Below are positions 38,260 to 49,037 of a stretch of 64,000 bases of DNA, one piece after another (position 1 is the stretch's first letter; the number at the start of each line of letters is the position of its first letter). The position numbers were made by a program, and so were the translations under genes. Where the stretch lies: the NCBI GenBank assembly GCA_025526995.1, contig JAHLKG010000011.1, forward strand, positions 124,001-188,000, read 5' to 3'. This stretch comes from Powellomyces hirtus (Eukaryota > Chytridiomycota > Chytridiomycetes > Spizellomycetales > Powellomycetaceae). The notes below the pieces were generated by a model that did no database searches, was not told the DNA's origin, and was given only the letters and a program-made list of their open reading frames with translations.

Positions 38260-38299
38260 GCTGATGTGAGCCATATTTGGTGGTAGTTCTGTGTGTAAC

Positions 38300-38397
38300 A
38301 ACTGGAGAGTCTCACTTTCTACCATTTTGAGCTAGCTATAGGCTTTCAATGTGAAAACCCTTAACCTCGAGACCGATTGAGCTTAGCCAGGCAGTTT
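38300..38397 (-). repeat. Further degenerate tRNA-Lys fragments
   Basis: Two weaker remnants show D-arm and anticodon-arm words (TAGCTCAAAATGGTAGAAAG with GAGACTCTCC; GGCTAAGCTCAATCGGTCTC). They extend the array away from the intact gene as the 15601-15649 fragment does on the other side. Confidence 0.5.
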
Positions 38398-38559
38398 GGC
38401 TAGCCAATTCCAACACTGCAGTTTCGTTCAGCCACACTAGTATCTGGCATACACAAATGGTCGGTAAGGCTCAGAGGAGAACTGGCAACAAGTTTTTTTC
38501 GAGTACCAGCTCGTGTAAACTCTTTGCTATGTATAGATTCAGTAATATATAGAGTTTGG

Positions 38560-40124
38560 TCAAATGAAGTCCGAAGCGTTTTCAATGTCTCCCGAAAAGT
38601 CCCAAACTACGATCTTCTTGTCCTGCAAAGTCGGTTTATCATCAGTGAAGCTGATTGTACGTACGCTACGATCAAAACCGTACATCTTACCTGACTGGAA
38701 CTAATGATCTTAGTTGCGTCCATTTGCACATGGAAAATCCAGCTGCTGTGTGCGCCCTTCAGATTTAGCTGCAAATCCCCCGTCTCGTAGTCCCAGACTT
38801 TGATGGTTTGATCGTAAGAGCCCGAAACAATTCTCTTGCGGTTGAAGCACAGCGTACGAACAAGATCCTCATGCCCGACAAGTGTCCGGAGGCACAGGCC
38901 TGTTGCAGCCTCCCACACTTTGATTGTATGATCATTCGATCCGCTGACCAGGTAGTCGCCGTCGAACTGCACGCAAGCTAATCCTCGGGTGTGACCAGTA
39001 AAATCGCGGATACACCTTCCCGTCCTGACATCCCAAAGCTTGACGGTACAGTCTCCGGACGCCGATGCAATGTAGTCGCCATGTAAGTGAATGGCGTTCA
39101 CGGCTGCGTGATGACCTTCAAGGGTCCGCAACAGCTGCCCACCGGGAAGACTCCACATTTTGATCGTACAATCTTTGGAGCAGGAGACGATCATCCAATC
39201 GTTGAAGCAGACGTCTAACACCGCAGCGGTGTGCCCTCTCAATGTATGAAGCAGTTTGCGCGTCTGATGATCCCATATTACGATGGTTTGATCAGAAGAG
39301 CCCGTGACGATGTACTTATCATCGTACTGTAGACACAACACGGAGCCCCGATGTCCTTCCAAGGTTCGAACACATTGATGTTCCTTGAGGTCCCAAAAAC
39401 GTAATGTGCGATCTCGTGAGCCAGAAAGAAGGAAGCGTTTGTCGAATTGTATGCAATAAACAGCATCTTCGTGCCCACTTAAATACTTGACGGAAACGTT
39501 TCCCCGTCTCCAGTTCGTGTCAAGTGCCACCCCTTGACGATAAATGTTTTGCCAGTGGCGCTTGTTGTTTTCATCCCCAGATGTGGAGAGAAGTCGAAGA
39601 CGATGCTGTTGGAGTTGCGCGCGGCGTGCTTGTGACGTGCGCTCTGCTGAGCCGTTTGGAGATGAAGAAAGCGCTAACCACTCGAATAGGTATAGAGACC
39701 GCCAGACTTCGTTTTCTCGCGCCACCCGTTGCCACCGTTTCGAGACCGCCGCCATGGTTTGTATTGTGGCGAGATGCTTGACATGAGCAGCAATTTGAAC
39801 AGCAAGCTCAAAAGGGAGTTCCAATAGGAAGTCTGAAACATTTGTAGAGAGATGTTGAGTAACACGAGCATTCCCGCGTGGAAGATGCATGGGGTGCGCA
39901 CCACTGAGTGGGGCACCATTCTTACCAACTCGCTTGAAATCATCGACGCCAAAAGCTGAGTCTGTTGCACTTATTCGCTTGCTTATTTTGCTAGTCTCTT
40001 CCTCATCATCCCAGCTCGTCCCCTGCGAACTAGCGGTGCACGGACCGTTCTCGTCGGCGGTGGATATCTGCGGCTTTGGAGCGTCACTCGACCTTCGGAA
40101 CAGCTTATTAAAAAAAAGGGACAT
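38560..40124 (-). CDS. F-box/WD40-repeat substrate receptor (Cdc4/Fbw7/Pop1-like)
   Basis: Two exons (40124-38691, 38622-38560) encode 498 residues. A charged N-terminus is followed by an F-box at about 95-140 (DFLLELPFELAVQIAAHV, AAVSKRWQRVARENEVWRSL), which binds Skp1. Seven WD40 repeats follow from about 205: HEDAVYCIQFDKRFLLSGS, GHRGSVLCLQYDDKYIVTGS, GHTAAVLDVCF, GHHAAVNAIHL, GHTRGLACVQFDGDYLVSGS, GHEDLVRTLCF and the last closing on WDFSGD in the small second exon. It should act in an SCF ubiquitin ligase that reads phosphodegrons. It is shorter than Cdc4/Fbw7, so a Met30/beta-TrCP-like assignment is also possible. Confidence 0.92.
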
Positions 40125-40481
40125 GGCCAGTGCCTTCTTCGGTCACCAGCAGGTACGGAGGCTTTCTCGCAAAAGCTTCCGAGGAATAAGAACCTGGGAA
40201 TTGAGTGGTCCCTCTAACCGAATACTTGTAGCAATTGTTTAGTCAGACAGAAGGAAACAAGTCCCGAAGGCGCGATCGTAATCATCAGACAGGCGCGCGG
40301 AGGCAAATGTGTTTAGAGTTGGCGACCGACTTGTTTTCCATGCGGAATTGCTCATTTGTGACTGTGCAAAGTTGCTTTGTTTGCCAGCACTTGTGATTGT
40401 TGACAAGACGACCAAAACCAATGGACGGCTCGACCAGCGTTCTCTATTACCTTTCTCTAATTTGTTGCACGTAACGTCTAT
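40125..40481. promoter_or_regulatory. Divergent promoter region
   Basis: The 357 bases lie between the starts of the F-box gene (minus) and the PQ-loop gene (plus). No coding sequence is seen. Both promoters must be here. Confidence 0.4.
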
Positions 40482-41439
40482 ATGACTGCAAGAGAAACTG
40501 CAGAGATTGTGATTGGATACGTGGCACTGGTGCTATGGAGTTTCCAGCTACTTCCTCAAGGTACGGTAAGACGAAGAGCAGTGCTCAGACCAGCACTTTG
40601 ACACCCTCCTTTTGCAGCATGGAAAAACTTCCGCTCTGGGAGCGCTGTTGGTCTTAGTGTATTGATGATGGCTTTATGGGCCATTTGGACACCCTTCTTT
40701 GGCGGCTATGCCATATACAGCGACTTGGCGGTCCCTCTCCTTGTTCAACCCAATCTATTCGGCTTTTTCGCAACAATTTGTTTCGTTCAGTGCATTTATT
40801 ATGGCACCAAATCGAATTGTGAAAAGAGAAGACCAGCTAGAGCTATATATGCGTTACTTCTCCTTGCCGTTTGCCTCGCTGTGCTGGGCGCCTTAGAAAC
40901 TGGTTTGTATTTCGCAACAAAAAAGGTAAATGCTTCCTCTTCACGTATGTCCTGTATAGCTTGTCATCTGTCTCACATTGTATTGTACCTTGTATAGGCT
41001 TCAGAGTCATCTTGGCCAAATGTCACATTTGCTCTTGGTGTATTGCCGACAATTTTGATCGTCCTGGGATTCGTTCCAATGTACTATGAGATCTTCAGTA
41101 CGTGCTCTAGAAACATCTTCATTGGCAGCACATTCGCCAAATGACGCGAAATTCTTTGCAGAGACAAGTATAGTGGATGGACTGTCTGAACCTTTCTTGA
41201 TCATGGATACTTTGGGAGGAATTCTATCAGTGTTAGCATTAGGACTGCGGCCCCCTCCATTCGACTGGTTGAACGCCGGCAGTTACGCTGCCGTTGCGAT
41301 ACTGGACTTGGGAATACTGGCACTGATCCGATGGTACAAGTGGACTGGTAAAGCGAAACCGGTAAATTCCGAAACACCAGCGATGTCAACCTCTCAGCTT
41401 GAAAGCGCTTTCCGATCCAAGGAAAGTTCTCCCGTCTGA
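40482..41439 (+). CDS. PQ-loop repeat membrane protein
   Basis: Four exons (40482-40560, 40618-40925, 40998-41097, 41162-41439) give 254 residues with about seven membrane helices. The first PQ-loop is clear: LWSFQLLPQAWKNFRSGSAVGLS, read across an intron. The second repeat GFVPMYYEIF...IVDGLSEPFLIMD keeps the proline but has Met in place of Gln. The family (Ypq, PQLC, cystinosin-like) exports cationic amino acids or cystine from vacuole or lysosome, or has unknown ER roles. The C-terminal 35 residues are polar and Ser-rich. The substrate cannot be assigned. Confidence 0.85.
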
Positions 41440-42440
41440 TGGAATGACGTAGGGGAATGGCAGTATAGCTACTCGTCGATGATCCATCAGCAAGACCTAC
41501 TGTCCGCTTTGCATATTGTTCTGGCGTATCTGTAACTTCACATGTTAGATAGCAGGATTGTAAATCTAGTCACGGTACACACACATATTTAATATTTGGA
41601 CCTTTGCATTTTCACGGAAGCTTCTTCCCGAGATAAATGACTTTGTACGGATCCCCGAGCCCAAGCACAGCCGCGGACTTTCGTGGCAGAAGCGTATGTC
41701 GTCCACTGTGGGACTCTTCACAGTGAATTTAGTCACTCGGCAGGGGCCCAATGAAAGATCGGCGAGGGGCCGCCCGAGTGACCACATGCGACTATGTCGG
41801 GAAACGATGTGGATCAATTAACGCGCGCTGTCGATGAACGCTGAGAAGCAGCCAGGAGTAGAAAGCTGTAGGAAAATGGAACAAGAACTACACGGCACGT
41901 GGAGTGCTGCACGGAGGACTGCCAGCTTCATATGCTCTATGTCCATGGCAGCTTGACAGACCAGATTTTGAATACTCCCCGTGCCCATCAGCTATCTCCC
42001 CGCATGTTTTCTCTTTCGCAAACCCGCAGCCAATCGAATAGTCATAGTTCCGCATGCTAATAACGTTGAAGCCCTCGTTGCCTGGATATTCAGGAAACTT
42101 CCCTCAACTGTCGTGAGCCGACTCGGATAGACCCACTCGCACCCCGGCAATCTCAAGCGATGGGCACATCTACCCTTCGCTGGACTCGTCGTTGGGTACG
42201 GAGTCCTATCACTGATAGGAAACAGTTTATTACGCCTACCAGCAATGGAGCATCAGGAACGGCCGCAGGTGAAACGCGCCGTCGCGTTCGAGCGTCCTCC
42301 CGTTGTTTGTTCGCTTTTGCAATTGACATTGTGGTAACTGTCCCCTCAAATCACTCGGTCGGTCAACCCCGACTTCCAACTGTCCAATCCTTAGTACAAA
42401 AACACCAGACTTCGGACATTGATAACACACTTTGCCGACA
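41440..42440. other. Intergenic region, 1.0 kb
   Basis: Short frames only. Nothing here resembles a known protein or RNA. It includes the promoter of the glutaminyl cyclase gene. Confidence 0.45.
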
Positions 42441-43595
42441 ATGGGATTCAGAATAAGAGGGCTCGTGCGGCGTCCCCTCCCCGCAACCAACGCTTTGTTC
42501 CTTCTTGTCGTCCTTCTCTCCCTCCTCGTCCTGTTAGCCGACTTCTCCCGTGCTTCCGCACGGTTAGTTCACAGATCATGCTGCTCCCCGACTCAGCTCT
42601 CCACTCTTGCCTCTCTATCAGCGAAACAAAACCTCACTGTCACTGGTTCAACGCTTAGTCCATTCATGGTTCCCCGAGTGTCTGGTACCGCTAACAACAC
42701 ACTTGTGCAACAGCACATTATATCGACGTTCACGGCGTTGGGTTGGCATGTGGATCAAGATCCGTTCGAAGACAACACTCCGATTGGAAGAATAAAGTTT
42801 AACAACATCATTGTAACGAAAAACATCAATGCTGCGCGCAAACTTGTGCTGGCCGCACACTTTGACTCGAAGTATTTCAAAGATCAAGAGTTCATCGGCG
42901 CTACAGATTCAGCTGTCCCATGCGCAATACTTGTCGACATAGCGACCACTCTAAATCCTTACCTCGACACGTACTTGGATCCATCGCTCACCATTCAGAT
43001 GATATTCTTTGACGGCGAAGAAGCCTTCAATACGTGGACGTTGACGGACTCCCTCTACGGCTCGCGGCACCTTGCGGAAAAGTGGGCGGCTACTTATGTC
43101 TCAGGCTACCGCCCTTCTTCATCTAAGATTGGAGATTCGTCGGGCTCCTCATCTCATAGCATTCTGAGCACTATCGATGTCTTTGTACTGCTGGATCTAC
43201 TCGGCTCTCGAGCCAGTCCAGGCGGAAAGCCCGCTCAGATCTACAACACTCATCCAGAGACAGCTCATCATTGGCAATCGCTAGTAGAAATTCAGCAATC
43301 GTTAGCGAAATCCTCAGTTGTCTCGGCCGGGCTTGTAGGGCAAATGACGGAGACTGGAGACAACGGCTATCTAATGGCTAGCTCTGGATGGCAGTCGAAT
43401 CACGCCATTGATGACGACCATAGACCCTTCCAACAAAGAGGCGTGCCTATCGTGCACATCATCCCTCAACAGTTCCCTACCGTCTGGCATACTGTCGATG
43501 ATAACGCCGACGCGATCGATCCTGAGATTGTCCACGATTTTGCACTTATTTTCCGTGTCTTTGTCGCTCAATATCTGGGTCTCAATGTCTTTTAG
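42441..43595 (+). CDS. Glutaminyl-peptide cyclotransferase (M28 family), QPCTL-like
   Basis: A single exon encodes 384 residues. The N-terminus RGLVRRPLPATNALFLLVVLLSLLVLLADF is a basic signal-anchor, so the enzyme should be in the Golgi or secretory lumen. Zinc and catalytic residues of the M28 fold are present: LAAHFDSKYF, GATDSAVPCAI (Asp ligand), FFDGEEAF (general base and ligand Glu), DSLYGSRHLAEKW, LDLLGSRAS, DDHRPFQQRGVPIVHIIP and FPTVWHTVDDNAD (His ligand). It forms N-terminal pyroglutamate from Gln or Glu on secreted proteins. M28 glutaminyl cyclases are known in animals and some fungi. The ATG chosen is the first of the frame. Confidence 0.92.
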   Translation: MGFRIRGLVRRPLPATNALFLLVVLLSLLVLLADFSRASARLVHRSCCSPTQLSTLASLSAKQNLTVTGSTLSPFMVPRVSGTANNTLVQQHIISTFTALGWHVDQDPFEDNTPIGRIKFNNIIVTKNINAARKLVLAAHFDSKYFKDQEFIGATDSAVPCAILVDIATTLNPYLDTYLDPSLTIQMIFFDGEEAFNTWTLTDSLYGSRHLAEKWAATYVSGYRPSSSKIGDSSGSSSHSILSTIDVFVLLDLLGSRASPGGKPAQIYNTHPETAHHWQSLVEIQQSLAKSSVVSAGLVGQMTETGDNGYLMASSGWQSNHAIDDDHRPFQQRGVPIVHIIPQQFPTVWHTVDDNADAIDPEIVHDFALIFRVFVAQYLGLNVF

Positions 43596-43884
43596 ATCAA
43601 TCTGAAGGCATTTGCGGGACATCGCATCAGCCTTGTCAAACTCACATGATGTATAAATTAAGCATAGTTCTCAATGTAATATTTTCACCCTTCACTTGTC
43701 ACATATGACCTCCATTCAGCAGTAGAGCACGGCTGCTCTTCCAGCAAGCACCAGAACAGATTGATGACAGGACTGACAGGAGCGCGGCTTACGGCATCAT
43801 TGATCGACCCTCCGATCCCGTGAATTAACCGGGAGAGGTCAAACTGTCTGACCAAACGGTTCGCAGACGATCGCTTTCACAGCA

Positions 43885-46800
43885 ATGTCTTTTAGCTGGA
43901 ATGATATTGATGAGCGCCAAAGGAACAAAAATGAGAAAGAGCGACAACTCAAAGAGTATTTAAAAGCTCAACATGAGGAGACCAAGGAAAGGTATACATC
44001 ATGAACCCGGACGAAACAACCACGAAACTGATGCATCTTGATCAGGAAGTTGCGACAACGGATAGATGACTTACAAGAAAGCCGCCGCATGTATGGGTTA
44101 GCTGGTCCACCTGTAAGACAAAAAAATCTTTCCAGCGTCTGAGTATATTCGATGCATTACTAAAATAATTTTCATGGCAGTGGGCGCAGGGTAGGGAATC
44201 TTCCAATGAGGGACAAAAAATGGACCAACCTGGCTCTGTTTCCTCCCTCGCTGCACTTGCGCCTCGCGCTGGACCGAGTGTCTCACCAATCAAAGGCTCC
44301 ACAACACCACTGCCGTCGCTCCCACCGGCACCTCCATCTACCTCTGCTGTCTCATTCCCTATACTGACCGAAACCACTAACAATCGCGGTAATGATTTGG
44401 AAGCACAACTTGCACATGAACGGCGAGCTCGAACAAAATTGGAGCTTGAAGTGCAAGCAGGCAAGAATGCTCTGGCAACCATGGCCGCCAAGATAGAGCA
44501 ATTGACAAGCTCCATCTCTGCGTGTCAGATCTCATTCCGCGATACATCACTTGTTGCTAACGAAGCCGATCGGCGCATTCGAGAGGTCGAGCAATCAATG
44601 GAGGCAAAATTGAACTGGAACGCATCCAACATTCGTCAAATGATCGCAGATGTCGCTGGACGGCATCAGCGGCAGGATGGACAAACCCGAGAAGATGAGA
44701 CAGAGCGATATCACCACGTCATGGAGCAAGTCGCAAATCTCAAGTATCAACTTGAGTCGCTACAAATGCATACCACGGAAAATGGTGAGAACTTGCGTAT
44801 TAAAGCGCAAGATCTTCATCACGAATCGCGGATAGGAGTCGATGCCATGCGAATTGCAAAAGCACACGATACGGCGATTGGAGGACTGCATGCCACGGTC
44901 GAAACTCATATCGCTGCGCTTGAACGCCGGCTAGATGCGGCGTTTAGGGACGTTACAAGCAAAGTGGATGCTGAAGCCCGAAGTCGGGAACAAGCAATCG
45001 AAGCCCACTGGTCAAAGATATGTGCAATCACGTCGCGACACGAAAGGCAGGAGCACGAGACTGCAGATAGAATCGAATCGCTGCGGTCTGCCTTGACCGA
45101 AGTCGGCGATATAGACAGGGACGAAAGCAGGAAGGCTATTCAGGGGCAAACAGAGCATTTGAAATCTTTGGAGCGGGGGTTGGCTGGTACAATTGACAAG
45201 CTTGGAGATCGAATTCTCAGCCTGGAATCTAAGGGTACAGCTGAAGCCGCGGCGCGGGTGGCCGCGCATGATCAAATACGCTCCGACAGCTCGCAAGCTA
45301 TTGCGGAGGTAGAAGGCAATCTTCGAATTCTGATCGGGAATCTCCGACAGCAGAGTACAGAGACTCGTCAGTCGCAGAGCGCGGCCATAAGCACAATCAC
45401 TGAATCAGTTCGAAAAATGGAAATCAAACTCCAGAATCGCACAGAGGCTTTAGAGCAAGTTATGCGAGCGGAGATCAGTCAGCGGGTAGAGGCTGGAGTT
45501 GCTCTCGAAGGACTTTTCGCTGATCAGCAGTCTTGCTTGAACTTACTAGAAAAGAAAGTCTCGGAGCAGCTGCGAAAGGATCGTCTCGAGATTGAAGAGA
45601 AGATCATCTCCGTTAAAGCTGAATCGGTGAAGTCGTGCGACAGTGCATGTGCTTCCAAAAATCGCGCCTTGGAAGATCAGGAAGCACAGCTTGCAGCATT
45701 GATGACTCGGCTTCACAATCTGGAGACTACTTTCAATGCTGAGGCTCAGTTTGCCCAGGAGAGTGTCATGAGAAACAAGGAGTTTGTTTTGAGTAGCATC
45801 AATGATTTGAGCGGAAGCATCGACAGCGGTCTGAGACAGCTCCGACTGGAGATGAGTCAGAACAAAGAAGCTAGCGAAGCGGCCAGCGAAGCTTTCAGCA
45901 AGGACATCCGAGAAAAGATCCACTCAAAAACACTCATGTTGGATCAAACCCTCAGAGCATTCAAAGTGGACCTGGATAATCGAATTACGAAAAACGAGCT
46001 CGATGTCTTGTCAAAACAGCTTCAAACCGAGAGTCAGGCGATGCGAGCGCAGATTGCCGAGATTGAGGGTAAAAATTCGCATATCACGATGGATTTGCCA
46101 CAGGAGTCGCAGCCCACACCGCACGCGGAGTTCGTCAAAGTCACCAAAGGAATGGCCGCTCAAATTGAAGCCATCACACAAGCCCATGCGAAGGTGCGCA
46201 TTGAGCAAATGGAACGGAATAACCTTCTTGATCAAACGGTCGCAGATATGCACGAGACATTCGTGGATCTTCATAAACGACAGGTGGACATTCTCACGCA
46301 TACCAGCACACTACAAGGATCCATCCGCGATGCTGCCACTCGCGTCCATCTGACAGATATGCAGACCACAATCAATGGCAGCATAAACTCTGTCGCCGCG
46401 CAACTACGAGAGACCTTCAGCGAACGTGTAACTGCTACGCAAAAGTTGATAGAGGACCTGCAAACGCAGCACGACCACAGCTGTAGAGTCGAAGCACGAA
46501 ATCGTATTGAGGTGCAAACCACTCTTTCCAAAGCGCAACGCGATCAGGAGGCAAGATACCGAGAGGCGGTTGCATCCGTGTCAGCCATAAGAGATTCACT
46601 CTCCCATGATATGGCTACTCAGATTCGAGATCTTCGCTCCAATTTCGATGTGCTGGTTGGTCACCTTACGACCAAGGTGAACGATTCCAGTGGTCTATGT
46701 AGAGAGCGCACGCAGGAGTTGCGAGATGGCATGAATCGCTTAAGGCAGGATATCATGCTCATTGGAAGCGAACAAATGTACCTTAATACTATCAGCAATG

Positions 46801-47558
46801 CATTGCCAGCAGATATCGGCCCGAAGGATAGCAATGCGAAAAATAAAGAACCCGTGCGCGAAGATACGATGGAGGCAAAAGAGAAATCGAAAGCGCATGA
46901 AAATTTCAACACGTTTTCGACAGCGGCAGACGACAATGTGAATGGCATGCAGCAGACGAAGGGGGGAAGCGAAAAGGCGTCTCAAATCGCCCCAGCATTT
47001 TCCTCGATGCCTCTTCAAACCAATATCCGGGCCCCTCCGTCTGAGAAGATCAATCCAGTAGGACATCATGCTGCCATTACCACGATAGAAGCCCCTATTA
47101 CCCTCTCGGAAAAAGGTTCCACGACATCCGTGCGCGGTCAGCCACCTACAGTGGTAACCACAACAGTTGTTTCAGGAAACTCACAACACAGCAGCAGTAC
47201 TGCATTGGCAAGTGACGAGGAAGGGAAAGCGGCTGCATCTGCTACATCCGCACTCGCTCCCGGTACTTTCTTCAAACCACCACACCTTGCGACACCGTCC
47301 ACAATTTCGCCCAAAGAATCAGAGCCCCAGACGCAAACCCGTGATAGTACTCAAGACTCCAAGATGCAGACCGGGGCGGCCTCTCAGGCGACGAATGCAC
47401 CCAAACCAAGCCCACTAGTGAACGGAAGCGGTGGAACCGACTCGAAGGAACCTGGGAAATCGAGCACCCACAAGGAAGATCTGGAACGGCTCGCAGATGC
47501 CGCGATGCAGAGCCTGTCATTCCAAGTACGGCCGCCTAATTCAAATAACAATACATAA
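43885..47558 (+). CDS. Giant coiled-coil protein, unrecognised family
   Basis: Three exons (43885-43991, 44046-44112, 44181-47558) give about 1183 residues. The first two encode a short charged helix (DERQRNKNEKERQLKEYL). A Pro/Ser linker precedes about 800 residues of nearly continuous heptad-like sequence, low in proline and rich in Glu, Gln, Arg and Ala. It contains recurrent phrases such as EGNLRILIGNLRQQSTETRQ and RVHLTDMQTTINGSINSVAA. The last 250 residues are disordered, Thr/Ser/Pro-rich. I find no motor, SMC head or IF signature. The repeating pattern may derive from an ancient internal repeat. Centrosomal, basal-body or flagellar scaffolds have this design, but the role is not shown by the sequence. 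Confidence 0.75.
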
Positions 47559-47646
47559 ACTGTGACGAGTGTAGGGGACCAAACTCAAGTGACGTTTTCC
47601 CGGGGGCAGAATGAATTGATTTCATGTTTCAACAGAAACCGCTTGC

Positions 47647-48700
47647 CTACTTTCCTGCAACCCCGCATGACGTCCCAGCTTTGATAGTCCTCCCAATTAT
47701 ATCCTGTCGCCGCCTAAAATCCTCTCCTCGGGTGAGCGGCGGCACTCCACTCCATTCTTTATGGTCAGAGAAAGTTTCCCAGCCTGATCGGTGGTAGTCT
47801 TCTTCACGCGGGACAAACGCGGGGCGTCGTCCAAACTCAACCCGCGCCATCTTCTGGGCATGCGCACGAGAGAGAATGTCCGACAAGTCTGTAGAGCTAT
47901 ATTGAACGCAACTGTCATTCTGGAATATGTTGAATTTCGGGTTACAACGAATATCTAGGTTGCATTGTCCAATTTATGCATTGCCTTACTTCAAGTGTGT
48001 GCAGTCCAGCGGGCGGGGCTTGCTCAGGTTCCAAAACTCGCTTGACTTGCATGACACCAGACAAGGAAGCATCAAAGCCTGGTATTTGGAAATCCCGGTC
48101 GTGGGTAGTTGTGAATTGCGCCCTATCATGTCTTTCAAGTCAATCGGATATGTCCATTGGTGACAAGAGTTGGAGTCTGGAACACATACGGTAGCGTTGC
48201 TGTGGGGAGAATTCCATCATCCCCAGAGGAATTCGGAACAAATTTCCCGCCTCTAACTTTGAAATACATTGTCAGAAAATCTTAAAGCATTCGGCGTGTA
48301 ACATCCATTGGACCTGAGACGTACCGCTTCTTTAGCACCTCCTCGCCACGCAGAATCCATAGTGAGGTTGCATGGGGTCGATGTGGCGGAGTGTCCTTCA
48401 CCAGAGGATGTCTGCGTGGATGGTGCGAAGTTAGAGGTTTCGGTGTGTAGTCTGATGTGAACGTGGAAACCGGTGGTGGCTGCATGATCAAGGGAAATAA
48501 CAGTGTTCAGATGTGCAGGTCACCATGCTTGCCGAGAAATGCAGCTCTCGCGAAGCACACAACTCAATACTAACTGCAGGAGGCCCAGCCCAAATGTTCA
48601 TAGGATCGTCCACCTCCCGTTCATGCTCCCCCGGCAGCTGCTTTCGCTCCTGGGGATGAACGCCACCGGTTGCGGGTCGGTCTGATGCCCACCAAGACAT
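47647..48700 (-). CDS. Conserved-looking 257-residue protein of unknown function
   Basis: Five exons (48700-48575, 48479-48314, 48256-48190, 48131-47990, 47919-47647) join in one frame, each with GT-AG sites, to 257 residues. The sequence is Pro, His, Arg and aromatic-rich with little predicted fold: MSWWASDRPATGG, VSTFTSDYTPKPLTSHHP, QFTTTHDRDFQIPG, DYHRSGWETFSDHKEW and TRGEDFRRRQDIIG. Short evenly spaced Tyr/Trp/Phe motifs of this sort are common in axonemal microtubule inner proteins. That would fit a flagellated fungus, but this is only a resemblance of style. One donor (GTCCAA, 48313) is weak. It is divergent to the SLC35G-like gene. Confidence 0.65.
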
Positions 48701-49037
48701 CCTAATATTGTTTTTTTCACTTGTATGCAGATTTGTTTATTTGACCGAGAAAATAACAATGTACAGATTTCGATGTGTGGCTGGTGAGTTGTTAGCTCTC
48801 CAAATACTGTCAGTCCTTGGCGGAGTTTGCTTACGTCACGCCCCTTGCATCGAAGTTCTTCGTCGTCGGTCTGTTAATTTCTGTGGCGGGTAGGTTAAGG
48901 TTGAGCTTAGAGCTATCAATGTTACGAATGCCGCGGGTTTATGGAATCATCCGAAAATTCTGCAGCGTCAGTAGTAGAAACATACTTGTGGTCTTCAGAG
49001 ATTCTTGAGTTTGGGACCTTAGATATATAAAATAACA

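Noticed and set aside
41566..41817. 83-codon minus-strand frame after the PQ-loop gene
   Set aside because: No recognisable motif, no splice context, and composition like surrounding intergenic DNA.
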